A program made the position numbers and the translations under genes. Under the pieces are notes generated by a model. The model was not told the origin of the DNA. It did not search any database and worked only from the letters and a program-made list of their open reading frames with translations. 64,000 nt of DNA from UBA5336 sp964415675 (GTDB lineage Bacteria > Pseudomonadota > Alphaproteobacteria > Caulobacterales > Hyphomonadaceae). The stretch spans positions 1 through 64,000 of the forward strand of contig CAYQBG010000007.1 of NCBI GenBank assembly GCA_964415675.1, read 5' to 3'. This document shows positions 16,408 through 24,840 of the stretch, one piece after another (positions within the stretch are counted from its first letter, which is position 1; each line of letters begins with the position of its first letter).

Positions 16408-17882
16408 TGCGATTGCTCAGACGCCGCGAGGGCAGCATTTCCGTGCCGATGGCCCTCATGCTCACCGCTGTGATTGCCATGACAGGCCTAGCCATTGATG
16501 GCAGCCGCGCCTTTCTGGCCCGCGACAAGCTCCAGGGCGCACTCGATGCGGCGGCACTGGCCGTGGGCTCCACCTATGACACGAACGAAGCACTCGATGC
16601 GATGGCGACGGCTTTCGTGCAGCGCAATTTCAGCATTGGCGCAGCGACGCTCGGCGATATCACCGTGGTCTCGACCGCCGAAGATGTGACCGTCTCGGGC
16701 AGTCTCGAACTCGACACGTTCTTCATGCAGCTTTTCTCGCAATCGAGTGTGACGATTAGCGCCTCGACCGAGGTCAAGCGAGCCGGCGGCGGCCTCATGG
16801 TGGCAATGGTGCTCGACAATACCGGGTCGATGTGGGGTTCGAATAACATCGGATCCCTGCGCACGGCCTCGCAATCGCTGGTCGATCATGTGTTCGACGG
16901 CGAGACAGCGGCGGAAGACCTGCGCTTTTCGATTGTGCCTTATGCGGCTGCGGTAAACCCCGGACCGGAAGCCGATGCCATCATCCCGCGACCGCGCCCG
17001 CATGGCGCGCTCGATCCCGCCGACGAAACCGCCTGGAAGGGCTGCGTGATGGAGCGCACCGGCGCCAACTCGCTGGCGGACACTGATTCCAGCGTCGAAC
17101 AATGGCTGCCCTACTGGTACCCGCCCGGCGTCGATAATGATTACACCGAAGGTGATGGCGACACGATCGTGCCCGGCGGCGTGGTCAATTCCAACCAGAT
17201 CACTGGACCGAATATCGGCTGTCCGACACCGATCCAGCCCCTGACAAAGTACAAGAGCCTTGTCGATGCCACGCTGTCGGACATGACCGCCTGGAATCGG
17301 GGCGGCACGCTGACCGATATCGGCATGGCCTGGGGCATTCGGGTGCTCTCGCCTGGCGCACCTTTCACGCAAAGCGCCACCGAGACAGATGTAAAGAACG
17401 GCATGCCGATCTGGAACAGCCCACGCTGGCGCCGGGCGATTGTGCTGATGACGGATGGGGAGAGCAGCTTCTACAATTTTCCCGGCGGCGGAGGCTCAAA
17501 CCAGGAAGGCACCAGCCCCAATGACAGCCATCCCAGCGCATCGGATTATACCGCCTATGGCCGCTGGAATGAGACCGGTTCCAACGCCAAGGCCATTTTC
17601 GATGCCGCGCCCGGATATGTGCGCGCGGACGGCTCCACTGACAATTCCACCCGCGGCAAGCTCAATCGCCGCATCCATGACCTTTGCACACAGGCCAAGG
17701 CGCAGGGGATTGTCGTTTACACTGTCGTGTTCACCTCCAGCGTGGGTCAGGACACCCGCGAGATGTATCGCTCCTGCGCTTCTGATCCCGGCAAATACTG
17801 GTATGCCCCGACGCAGGGTGCGCTCACCACAGCCTTCGCCCAGGTCGGCTCGGACCTCTCGCGCCTGCGGATCACACGATAG
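16404..17882 (+). CDS. TadG-like pilus protein with von Willebrand factor A domain
   Basis: 492 residues. The N-terminal TadG helix, SISVPMALMLTAVIAMTGLAIDGSRAF, is followed by LARDKLQGALDAAALAVG, typical of TadG/TadE_N. A vWA domain begins around residue 130 with MVAMVLDNTGSM, the D-x-T-x-S form of the MIDAS metal site; AIVLMTDGESSF supplies the later acidic MIDAS residue. Located in the inner membrane with the vWA domain outside; likely assembles or anchors the Tad pilus or mediates adhesion. Last gene of the three-gene Tad set, separated from the TonB receptor by 70 bases of structured sequence. Confidence 0.88.
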   Translation: MMRLLRRREGSISVPMALMLTAVIAMTGLAIDGSRAFLARDKLQGALDAAALAVGSTYDTNEALDAMATAFVQRNFSIGAATLGDITVVSTAEDVTVSGSLELDTFFMQLFSQSSVTISASTEVKRAGGGLMVAMVLDNTGSMWGSNNIGSLRTASQSLVDHVFDGETAAEDLRFSIVPYAAAVNPGPEADAIIPRPRPHGALDPADETAWKGCVMERTGANSLADTDSSVEQWLPYWYPPGVDNDYTEGDGDTIVPGGVVNSNQITGPNIGCPTPIQPLTKYKSLVDATLSDMTAWNRGGTLTDIGMAWGIRVLSPGAPFTQSATETDVKNGMPIWNSPRWRRAIVLMTDGESSFYNFPGGGGSNQEGTSPNDSHPSASDYTAYGRWNETGSNAKAIFDAAPGYVRADGSTDNSTRGKLNRRIHDLCTQAKAQGIVVYTVVFTSSVGQDTREMYRSCASDPGKYWYAPTQGALTTAFAQVGSDLSRLRITR

Positions 17883-17886
17883 TTCG

Positions 17887-17943
17887 CTAGCGCCAGTCCT
17901 GTTGCAAATGCAACACATTGCGGATCTGCAGGGATAGCGCTAG
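17887..17943 (+). promoter_or_regulatory. Symmetric inverted-repeat leader before the TonB receptor gene
   Basis: Nested repeats: CTAGCGC (17887-17893) with GCGCTAG (17937-17943); after four unpaired bases on each side, CCTG (17898-17901) with CAGG (17929-17932). Inside lies a perfect 16-base palindrome, TGTTGCA-AA-TGCAACA (17900-17915). As RNA this gives a 7-bp stem, a 4x4 internal loop, a 4-bp stem and an apical hairpin, ending nine bases before the ATG. The inner palindrome alone could be a DNA operator. No T tract, so not a terminator. Regulator or ligand unknown. Confidence 0.45.
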
Positions 17944-17952
17944 GCGGGCGCG

Positions 17953-20220
17953 ATGGTCCCCATGTTCCGCCTTGCCGCCGTGACGGTCCCGCTCGCCCTC
18001 TCACCCCAGGCTGCCCGTCCAGACACACCCGATAAAGACCGCCGTCTTGACCCGGTGATCGTGACCGCGACGCAGCGCCCGCAGCCGCTCAGCGAGATTC
18101 CCGGCTCGGTCAGCGTGATCGGTGGCCAGAGAGCCAGGGAGGTCAATGGTTTTGATGGCGCAGCCGATCTCACCGGCTTGCTGACCGGCATGCAGGCGGC
18201 GGTCGCCAATGGGACGCAGGTCGCCTTCCAGATCCGCGGCATCGGAGCCGTCGACCACCAGGCGCTGACACCGTCGGCGGCCGCTGTCTATAATGACGGC
18301 GTGTTCCTGGCGACCAATGTGCAAACCGGTTTGCTGACCTATGACATTGCCCGCGTCGAAGTGCTCAAGGGCCCGCAGGGCACGCTTTATGGACGCAATG
18401 CCTCATCCGGTGCGATCAATTTCATCACTGTGCGCCCTGGCCCGGATCAGGCAGGGCATGTCGAAGCCGGATACGGGCGGTTCGACCGCGTGGACCTGAA
18501 AGGGGCTGGCGGCTTGGCAGTCGCGGACACTGTTTGGATCCGCCTCGCAGGCCGCTATCTCGGCGAGGGCTCGGCGCTGGACAATGTCGAAACTTCCGAC
18601 ACCCTGCCGGCCGGGCCGGATGCAGCAGGCGGCGAGCACGACGCGTTCGGCCTGCGCGGTTCGCTCCTCTGGCAGCGGGCTGACGACTCCGAGCTTTTGC
18701 TGCGCGTGCATTATGAGGAAGACAACGGGATCAACCCGTCGCCGCGCAATGACGGACTCGAGATCGGCAGACACGAAATCGCGGTGGCCGGGGACGGCGT
18801 TCAGGACACGGATAATGAATTCTACGGGGCCTCGGCAGAGTTCCACCGACCCGCCGGCCCATGGGAGCTGACCTCCCTGACCGCGCTGGAGGGCTATAAC
18901 CAGCAATACGGCTTCGATTTTGACGGTACACCGGCCCCTTTCGGCGACCCAACGCTGAACGCCAATCTCGCCTATGACCGCGACTATTGGCAGGCAAGTC
19001 AGGAATTGCGGCTGCAAAAGGGATGGAAGGGCGGGCATACATTGCTTGGCCTCGCCGCCTCGTCTGATGATTTCAGCCAGCGCTACACGATCTGGTGCGG
19101 TGTGCTGGACCCGGAAACCCTGATCGGCACTTGCCGCTATGTCGGCGCGCCCGGCCGGGTCGGGCCGCAGCCTGCATCGCCGGGCACTGCCACAACCCTG
19201 GTCACCGATATCAACCAGACCCGCGAAACGATTGCCCTGTTCAGCCACAACACTGTTGAACTGACACCGAAACTGACATCCACACTTGGCGCCCGGCTGA
19301 CCCATGAGGCCATCGAGGGCGAAGGCGAGGGACGGCACATTTTCGATGACGGAACCGTGGCCCTGAACAATCGCGGCGGGCTGGGGCCGGCCAGAGGCGC
19401 CAACCGGATCGAAGACACGAAGCTCACAGGACAGGCGGCGCTGAGCTATCGTTTCGACAAGGCCGGGACGGCCTATGCCTCGGTATCGACCGGATACAAG
19501 AGCGGCGGCTTCAATGGAGAGGTGCAGAACAACGCCACCCATTTCGCCGATGAAGGCCTGTTTGGCGCCGAAACTGTCACGGCCTGGGAGATCGGATACA
19601 AGTCCAACCCGACAGAGCGGCTCGCCTGGACACTGGCCGCCTTCCACCAGGATTATGACGCTCCGCAGGCGCGCATTTTCGTGCAGTTCGACCTGCCTGA
19701 CGGCTCAAGCATTGTGTCCAACTCTCTGTCCAATCTCGATGCCGCGACATCGCGCGGCCTGGAAGGGACCCTGGAGTGGCGTCCGATCGACGGACTTGAT
19801 GTGTCAGCCGGCCTGACCCTTCTGGATACGCAAATCAAACAAGACAGCGACCTCGGCGGCAATGCGGACCTTTTCGACAGCAATCCACTGCCTTTTGCCT
19901 CAGACATATCTGTAACGCTCGCCGCGCGCTATGAATGGCAAATCGCCGAAGAGATGCGCGCATCCTTGCAAGCCAACGCCAAATCTCGCAGCGCGTTTTA
20001 CCTGGACGCTGAAGGCCTGGATTCGCGCCGACAGGATGGATACATGACACTTGATGGTGAAGCGATGCTGAACCTGACCGAGCGCGGCGTGAGCCTCGGC
20101 CTGTGGGGACGCAACCTTTCGAACGAGGATTATGCCGTCTCCGGCTTCGGCTTCATCGGCTATAACCGATTCAGGTCCAGGCCGGCGAGCTGGGGCGTTC
20201 GCATTCGCAGGGATTTCTAG
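17953..20220 (+). CDS. TonB-dependent outer-membrane receptor
   Basis: 755 residues with a short signal peptide. The plug domain starts at VIVTATQRPQPLSEIPGSVSVI (TonB-box-like start) and includes FQIRGIGAVD, ARVEVLKGPQGTLYGRNASSGAINFIT. The beta-barrel ends in WGVRIRRDF, a terminal aromatic residue as needed for outer-membrane assembly. The family imports siderophores, cobalamin, sugars or other large ligands; the plug resembles the broad sphingomonad/Caulobacter class that lacks a known ligand. Start could be ATG 17953 or ATG 17962. The unusual leader in front suggests its own regulation. No linked TonB/ExbBD or ABC genes here. Confidence 0.93.
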   Translation: MVPMFRLAAVTVPLALSPQAARPDTPDKDRRLDPVIVTATQRPQPLSEIPGSVSVIGGQRAREVNGFDGAADLTGLLTGMQAAVANGTQVAFQIRGIGAVDHQALTPSAAAVYNDGVFLATNVQTGLLTYDIARVEVLKGPQGTLYGRNASSGAINFITVRPGPDQAGHVEAGYGRFDRVDLKGAGGLAVADTVWIRLAGRYLGEGSALDNVETSDTLPAGPDAAGGEHDAFGLRGSLLWQRADDSELLLRVHYEEDNGINPSPRNDGLEIGRHEIAVAGDGVQDTDNEFYGASAEFHRPAGPWELTSLTALEGYNQQYGFDFDGTPAPFGDPTLNANLAYDRDYWQASQELRLQKGWKGGHTLLGLAASSDDFSQRYTIWCGVLDPETLIGTCRYVGAPGRVGPQPASPGTATTLVTDINQTRETIALFSHNTVELTPKLTSTLGARLTHEAIEGEGEGRHIFDDGTVALNNRGGLGPARGANRIEDTKLTGQAALSYRFDKAGTAYASVSTGYKSGGFNGEVQNNATHFADEGLFGAETVTAWEIGYKSNPTERLAWTLAAFHQDYDAPQARIFVQFDLPDGSSIVSNSLSNLDAATSRGLEGTLEWRPIDGLDVSAGLTLLDTQIKQDSDLGGNADLFDSNPLPFASDISVTLAARYEWQIAEEMRASLQANAKSRSAFYLDAEGLDSRRQDGYMTLDGEAMLNLTERGVSLGLWGRNLSNEDYAVSGFGFIGYNRFRSRPASWGVRIRRDF

Positions 20221-20298
20221 GGCAGGTTTTGTTCGTAGCAGGGTGGGCGTGATCCAGGTTCGCTTGCGCAAACGACCCTCCGCTGCCAAGCTCGGTCC

Positions 20299-21270
20299 AT
20301 GGACACAGAATTTCGGATCCTGAAGGCCAATGGCCTGCAACACCGCGTCGCTGTATCGGGGCCGGAATACGGGCCACTCGTGCTCCTTGTGCACGGTTTT
20401 CCCGAAAGCTGGTATTCGTGGCGACACCAGATCAGGGCACTTGCGGAGGCCGGCTACCGGGTCGCCGCACCTGATGTGCGCGGTTATGGCGGAACAGACA
20501 AGCCGCACGAGATCGAGGCCTATGCCATCGAGGCGCTCGCCTCCGACATGGCAGAGATTGCCGCAGCGCTGTCACCCGGCAAGCCTGCCGTGATCATCGG
20601 CCATGACTGGGGCGCGCCCATCGCCTGGACGAGCGCGCTGGTACATCCGGAACGATTCCGCGCAGTCTGCGGCATGTCGGTGCCGCATGTCCCACCGGGG
20701 CCGATGGCCGGACTGGACCTGTTCAGGAAGGTCTTCACCGATCAGGGGCGCTTCTTCTACATTGTCTATTTTCAGGATGAAGGTGTCGGCGAAGCGGAAC
20801 TGGAAGCCGATCCGGCCGCGACGATCCGAAAATTCTACTATTCAATCTCAGGCGACGCGCCTGACGGTGCCTGGCCGCTCGACAAGGCACATGGCGAGCC
20901 CTTGCTGAAGGGCCTGCCCGAACCGGCCATGCCCCTGCCCTGGCTCAGCGAGGCGGATGTCGCCTATTATGCCGGTCAGTTCGCCGCTTCGGGTTTTCGC
21001 GGACCGCTCAACCGCTACCGCAACAGCCATCGTGACCATGACTTCCTCAGCTCGCTGCCCAGTCATGTGATCGGCCAGCCGAGCCTGTTCATTGGCGGGA
21101 CCCGCGACCCGGTGCTGAGTTTCTATCCCGGCGACCCGATTGAGGCGATGCGCCCCTGCCTTCCGGACCTGCGCGCGGCGCACATCCTGGATGGCTGCGG
21201 ACACTGGACCCAGCAGGAACGCGCCGAGCCGGTCAATGCACTGCTGCTCGACTGGCTGGAGCGTCTTTAG
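20299..21270 (+). CDS. Alpha/beta-fold epoxide hydrolase-like enzyme
   Basis: 323 residues. HGFPESWYSWRHQ provides the HGxP oxyanion motif and cap contact. GHDWGAPIAW is the nucleophile elbow with Asp rather than Ser, as in epoxide hydrolases and haloalkane dehalogenases. VRGYGGTDKP precedes it and CGHWTQQERAEPVN carries the catalytic His. Cap-domain tyrosines (RFFYIVYFQ, YYSIS) could protonate the epoxide. This arrangement favours soluble epoxide hydrolase over dehalogenase, which usually has Trp next to the nucleophile and a halide-binding Asn/Trp after the first motif. Converges on the esterase gene with 23 bases between them. Confidence 0.85.
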   Translation: MDTEFRILKANGLQHRVAVSGPEYGPLVLLVHGFPESWYSWRHQIRALAEAGYRVAAPDVRGYGGTDKPHEIEAYAIEALASDMAEIAAALSPGKPAVIIGHDWGAPIAWTSALVHPERFRAVCGMSVPHVPPGPMAGLDLFRKVFTDQGRFFYIVYFQDEGVGEAELEADPAATIRKFYYSISGDAPDGAWPLDKAHGEPLLKGLPEPAMPLPWLSEADVAYYAGQFAASGFRGPLNRYRNSHRDHDFLSSLPSHVIGQPSLFIGGTRDPVLSFYPGDPIEAMRPCLPDLRAAHILDGCGHWTQQERAEPVNALLLDWLERL

Positions 21271-21293
21271 AGGGGCTCCTGCCGGTCGTCCAG

Positions 21294-22346
21294 CTACGCA
21301 TCCACCGAGGCCGGCGCCGTTTCGTCATAGACCCGCGCGACGAGGCCGGCGATTTCCCGGCAGGCCGTATCGGCAGCCGGTGACACACCGGTGAACGCGG
21401 TAAAGCCATGGGCAAGGGCGTCGTAGCATTTGTAAATCGTGTCGACGCCTGCCGCTTCGAGGCGATTGGCATAGGCCTCGCCCTCATCCACAAGCGGGTC
21501 GAACCCCGCGGTCGCGACGATGGCGGCCGGCAGTTCGGTCAGGTCCATCTCCTGACCCGGCGAAATGCGCGGATCGGCCGGATCAGCGCCGTCAGGGATA
21601 TAGTGCCCCATGAACCACGCCATAGTGTCGCTCGAAAGCGGATAGGTCTCGCCATAGGTCTCGTGCGAGGTCGATGGCTGCGAAACGTCGATCGCCGGAT
21701 AGATCAGCAGCTGCATGCGGGGCATTGGCCAACCCTGACGCCTGGCTTCCTGTGCGATGATCGCTGCGAAATTGCCGCCCATACTGTCGCCGCCAATAGC
21801 CGCTTCACCGGCAGGAGCGCCATACTCGCCGGCATGTTTGAGCGCCCACAGATAGGCTGCCTCACAATCCTCCAACCCGGCCGGCCATTCATGCTCTGGT
21901 GCAAGGCGGTAATCGACCGAAAGGACCGGGCAGCGCACAATGCCGGTGATCATGGTGCAGAAGGCGTGAGAGGTCTCCAGATCGCCGATCACCCCGCCGC
22001 CAAAATGGAAAAACACCATCATCGGCGCGGATTCGTCCTGATATTCAGGACGGTAGAGACGCACAGGAATCTGCCGGGACCGATCGCTGATCGTGAAATC
22101 CTCCCAGCGCACGCCGGGCTCAGGATTGGCGGCGAACATGGCAAGCCCGGCCGCCGAGGCCGCACGGCCCTCCTGCGCGCTGAGCGAACTCATCGGTGGC
22201 TGGCTCTTTGCGCCATGAGCAAGGAACTGGAAATGCGGATCAAGCGTCCGTCCGCCAATCTCGACGGGCTTGCCGCCGGACAGTTTCACAAGCCAGCCGC
22301 CTGGCAATTTCAGAAGCAGTTTCGCGATTGTGGCCTGCAGGCTCAT
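21294..22346 (-). CDS. HSL-family alpha/beta hydrolase (esterase/lipase)
   Basis: 350 residues. FFHFGGGVIGD is the HGGG oxyanion-hole motif of the hormone-sensitive lipase family, with Phe in the second position. GDSMGGN holds the catalytic Ser (GDSAG-type). DPLVDEGEAYANRL has the Asp and AHGFTAF the His. Hydrolyses short- to medium-chain acyl esters in the cytoplasm; exact substrate unknown. Located 48 bases downstream of a TetR regulator on the same strand, so probably controlled by it. Confidence 0.92.
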   Translation of the reverse strand: MSLQATIAKLLLKLPGGWLVKLSGGKPVEIGGRTLDPHFQFLAHGAKSQPPMSSLSAQEGRAASAAGLAMFAANPEPGVRWEDFTISDRSRQIPVRLYRPEYQDESAPMMVFFHFGGGVIGDLETSHAFCTMITGIVRCPVLSVDYRLAPEHEWPAGLEDCEAAYLWALKHAGEYGAPAGEAAIGGDSMGGNFAAIIAQEARRQGWPMPRMQLLIYPAIDVSQPSTSHETYGETYPLSSDTMAWFMGHYIPDGADPADPRISPGQEMDLTELPAAIVATAGFDPLVDEGEAYANRLEAAGVDTIYKCYDALAHGFTAFTGVSPAADTACREIAGLVARVYDETAPASVDA

Positions 22347-22394
22347 GATCCGCCCTCTCGTTTCAGCAATCGGCGCGGCGTCTGGCGCCGCATC

Positions 22395-23027
22395 TCATTC
22401 GCAGCATGCTCGCATTGCGCGCGCATCAACGCCAGCCAAAAGCAGCCTTGACGCGAACTCCGCGGCACCATCGACATCGACCGGATCGCGGCGCAGCATG
22501 AAATCGCCCATTTCGCGGGCAATGCCGACTGCGGCTGCCGTCAGGTATTCGGTATCAAGATCGGGCACCCCGCCAGCTTCGAAATGACGCTCAAGGTCGG
22601 CGCGGACCTCATCGATCACTGCCAGCATTTCCGGCGTATCGACACGTACACCGAGAAGCATATGCGGCTTCACACCGGCCGCGCGGGCCTCGTCGTGTTC
22701 GACTTTCACAAAAGAGAAATAGGCCCGGTACGCGGCCCGGATATAGCTCTCGAAATCCGTTGCCCCGGCCCGGACATCAGCCAGCACATCCCTGAACCGC
22801 CGCGTAGACTGATCCGATAGTGCTTCGAAGACCTCTTCCTTGGACTTGAAATAATTGTAGAAGGTGCCTGCAGCGAGATCGGTCTCGCGGATAATATCGC
22901 GAACCGTCGTCGCCTCGAAACCGATGCGGGCAAATACATTTCGCGCCGCCTCCAGAATCGCCTGCCTGTTGGCAGCCTTCGCTCTCGCGCGCCGACCTGT
23001 CGCGTCCGCCTCAAGCGAATCCGCCAT
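22395..23027 (-). CDS. TetR-family transcriptional regulator
   Basis: N-terminal helix-turn-helix: RQAILEAARNVFARIGFEATTVRDIIRETDLAAGTFYNYFKSKEEVFEAL. The C-terminal helices form a ligand-binding and dimer domain of unknown specificity; 210 residues. It probably regulates itself and the esterase downstream, and perhaps the FMO or thioesterases nearby. A palindrome of TetR type, TGACGC-T-GCGTCA, lies 48 bases upstream of its start. Confidence 0.92.
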   Translation of the reverse strand: MADSLEADATGRRARAKAANRQAILEAARNVFARIGFEATTVRDIIRETDLAAGTFYNYFKSKEEVFEALSDQSTRRFRDVLADVRAGATDFESYIRAAYRAYFSFVKVEHDEARAAGVKPHMLLGVRVDTPEMLAVIDEVRADLERHFEAGGVPDLDTEYLTAAAVGIAREMGDFMLRRDPVDVDGAAEFASRLLLAGVDARAMRACCE

Positions 23028-23074
23028 TTATGATCTCCCGGATCAAAACTGAATGCGTCTCATGGCGCAAATTG

Positions 23075-23087
23075 TGACGCTGCGTCA
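23075..23087. promoter_or_regulatory. Palindrome, candidate TetR operator
   Basis: TGACGC-T-GCGTCA, a perfect 6-base inverted repeat around one base, just upstream of the tetR start on the minus strand and overlapping the last codon of the gene before it. Position and symmetry fit autoregulation by the TetR protein; there is no other support. Confidence 0.35.
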
Positions 23088-23765
23088 ACTTTCTGGTCGC
23101 AGAGACGGCTCCGCCACGTCGCGCTTGAGGGCTTGATAAATGCCCCAGGTCACATCCAGCAAGATCAGAGCCAGGACGCCAAGCATCGGCTGGCCAAGCG
23201 CGACGAGGGCACCAAAACCGGCAAAGATGCCGACATGCAAGACGATGATCCTGCCATAGGGCGCGGACATCGTCTCGCTGAGATCGGGACGGGACGTCAT
23301 CGGCCGGGCACGTGTCTCCTGCAACATCATGGCGCCATGCCAAGCCAACAGGCCGACAGCGAGGAGACCAATCCCGGGGCCTGCACGGATCGCATAATCG
23401 ATCAGGAAGCCCGGTGAAGGAAATGGCGGCGATCCGCCCGACGACATTTCCGCGAGCACCACAAGAAACACACCATGGACGAAACAGAACATCCCGTAAT
23501 GCAAAGTAAAAAAGGCGCCCATGAAGACCGCTCCGGCCAGCATTCCGACCCCACCCTTTGCGCCGACCAGGAGGAGCCGGACCAGCGTGATCGCGCCGAT
23601 AATCACATTTTCCAGCCAGTAGAGCATGACGAGCGGTACCGCCGTCCAGCCAAGGAACAGGACGGCATAAATGGGCGCGAGATCGAGAATCAGCCCGGCG
23701 AGCGCAATAGGATTGCGATAGGTGCGCGCCATGAGCCCCGGATCGAAATCAAACCGCCTGAACAC
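23085..23765 (-). CDS. DUF6498-type integral membrane protein
   Basis: 226 residues with about five to six hydrophobic segments. The run VMLYWLENVIIGAITLVRLL (~45-65) is the most distinctive feature and matches DUF6498 proteins; a later LHYGMFCFVHGVFL segment has paired aromatics and histidines within the membrane. Role unknown. Upstream of tetR by 57 bases on the same strand, so it may share transcription. Confidence 0.65.
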   Translation of the reverse strand: MFRRFDFDPGLMARTYRNPIALAGLILDLAPIYAVLFLGWTAVPLVMLYWLENVIIGAITLVRLLLVGAKGGVGMLAGAVFMGAFFTLHYGMFCFVHGVFLVVLAEMSSGGSPPFPSPGFLIDYAIRAGPGIGLLAVGLLAWHGAMMLQETRARPMTSRPDLSETMSAPYGRIIVLHVGIFAGFGALVALGQPMLGVLALILLDVTWGIYQALKRDVAEPSLRPES

Positions 23766-23856
23766 ACCGCCTCCGAAACGTCATTTACAGCCCTTTTCAG
23801 GCGCGCCCAAGAGCCGGCCGCGCGGGTTTGGCAAGAATGGCGTGATCCAGTTTTGG

Positions 23857-24549
23857 TCAGCTGCCGGCAGCATCCCACTCATAGGCCGGGAAGGAAAGCG
23901 GATCATGAACACCCAGCCCGTAGGATCCCCTCGGACCCCACTGCCCTGTCAGCACCTCATAATGCAGGTGAATTGCCGTGGCATTTCCGGTCTCACCCAT
24001 CAGTCCGAGCGGCTGGCCAAAGCCGATCCGCGCGCCGGGCGTAATGTCTGGCGAGATATTCTGGAGATGGGCATAGCGGGTAAACACGCCACTCCCATGA
24101 TCGATAACCACCTGCAGCCCGTAACCGCTGGCGCGCGAAGCCTCGCGAACGAGGCCCGGGCCGGCGGAAAAGACCACCCCCGCCGGCCGGGCCTGCAGGT
24201 CGATCCCCTCATGAAGCCGCCCGGCGCGCGGCCCGAACCCAGAACTTAGACACACATTATTAGCCGGCGCAGTCGCAAGGATGACCTTGCCGCCCACAAG
24301 GATCAAAGGATTGAAACCGGTTACGCGGCCCTGACTGTCAGCGGTGGGAGCGTTCGACACCGTCGTCGCGCAGACCCGCAAATCGACATCGGGCAGGTAG
24401 GGGCCCTGCTGAGCCAGTTTGCCTGACGGGGTCGACCAGCGCGACGCGTCAGGCGGTGGGATAACAATTTCCGGGCTTTGAGTTCCGGCGCAGCCATTCA
24501 GGACTATTACGGCTAGATGAGCGCCGGCAATGCAGACCGCTCGTTTCAT
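23857..24549 (-). CDS. M23-family metallopeptidase lipoprotein (LytM/EnvC-like)
   Basis: 230 residues. Signal peptide with lipobox LNGC (Cys20). The LytM domain has SSGFGPRAGRLHEGIDL (zinc ligands His and Asp in HxxxD) and IHLHYEVLTG (HxH), plus YGLQVVIDHGSGVFTRYAHL between them. All zinc ligands are present, so active peptidoglycan endopeptidase activity is expected. ATG 24549 overlaps the stop of the upstream small gene (ATGA) and places the lipobox correctly; an earlier in-frame start is unlikely. Confidence 0.9.
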   Translation of the reverse strand: MKRAVCIAGAHLAVIVLNGCAGTQSPEIVIPPPDASRWSTPSGKLAQQGPYLPDVDLRVCATTVSNAPTADSQGRVTGFNPLILVGGKVILATAPANNVCLSSGFGPRAGRLHEGIDLQARPAGVVFSAGPGLVREASRASGYGLQVVIDHGSGVFTRYAHLQNISPDITPGARIGFGQPLGLMGETGNATAIHLHYEVLTGQWGPRGSYGLGVHDPLSFPAYEWDAAGS

Positions 24550-24839
24550 CCCGCCAATGCATCGAGTTGCTGCTCGTCCTGAAGCGGGCAAAGCTGCCAG
24601 AAAAGGCCTTCCCAGCCACTGTCGAGCGCGAGCCGGTGCAGCGGCCCATCAGTTGCGAACAGAATAACTGCGCGTTTGCGGCCTTCGGGGCGCTCAAGCG
24701 TCAGTGCGGCGATAGTCGCGTCGATGTCTGCCAGGGCTTCAACTGCATCCTGCCAGCCGGTCCAGATGAACTTGTTCTCACTGCGAACGATACAGGGGCG
24801 GATATCTTGCAGGCACACGGCGAATTCATCGATAGTCAT
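24546..24839 (-). CDS. Hypothetical protein, 97 residues
   Basis: Small soluble protein with no signal peptide. It starts MTIDEFAVCLQDIRPCIV and contains a strand-like RKRAVILFATDG and a tryptophan-rich stretch, WEGLFWQLCPL. I do not recognise a family. It lies between an FMO gene (one base upstream) and the M23 lipoprotein gene, whose start it overlaps by four bases. That coupling makes it a real gene rather than a chance frame. Confidence 0.6.
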   Translation of the reverse strand: MTIDEFAVCLQDIRPCIVRSENKFIWTGWQDAVEALADIDATIAALTLERPEGRKRAVILFATDGPLHRLALDSGWEGLFWQLCPLQDEQQLDALAG

Positions 24840-24840
24840 C

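Noticed and set aside
18403..19647. Minus-strand 414-codon frame opposite the TonB receptor
   Set aside because: Antisense to a well-supported receptor with plug and barrel motifs; the frame is a by-product of GC-rich codon use.
20299..21270. Haloalkane dehalogenase instead of epoxide hydrolase
   Set aside because: The HGFPESWYSWRHQ segment and cap tyrosines fit epoxide hydrolases; the halide-binding Asn/Trp that normally follows the first motif in dehalogenases is absent.
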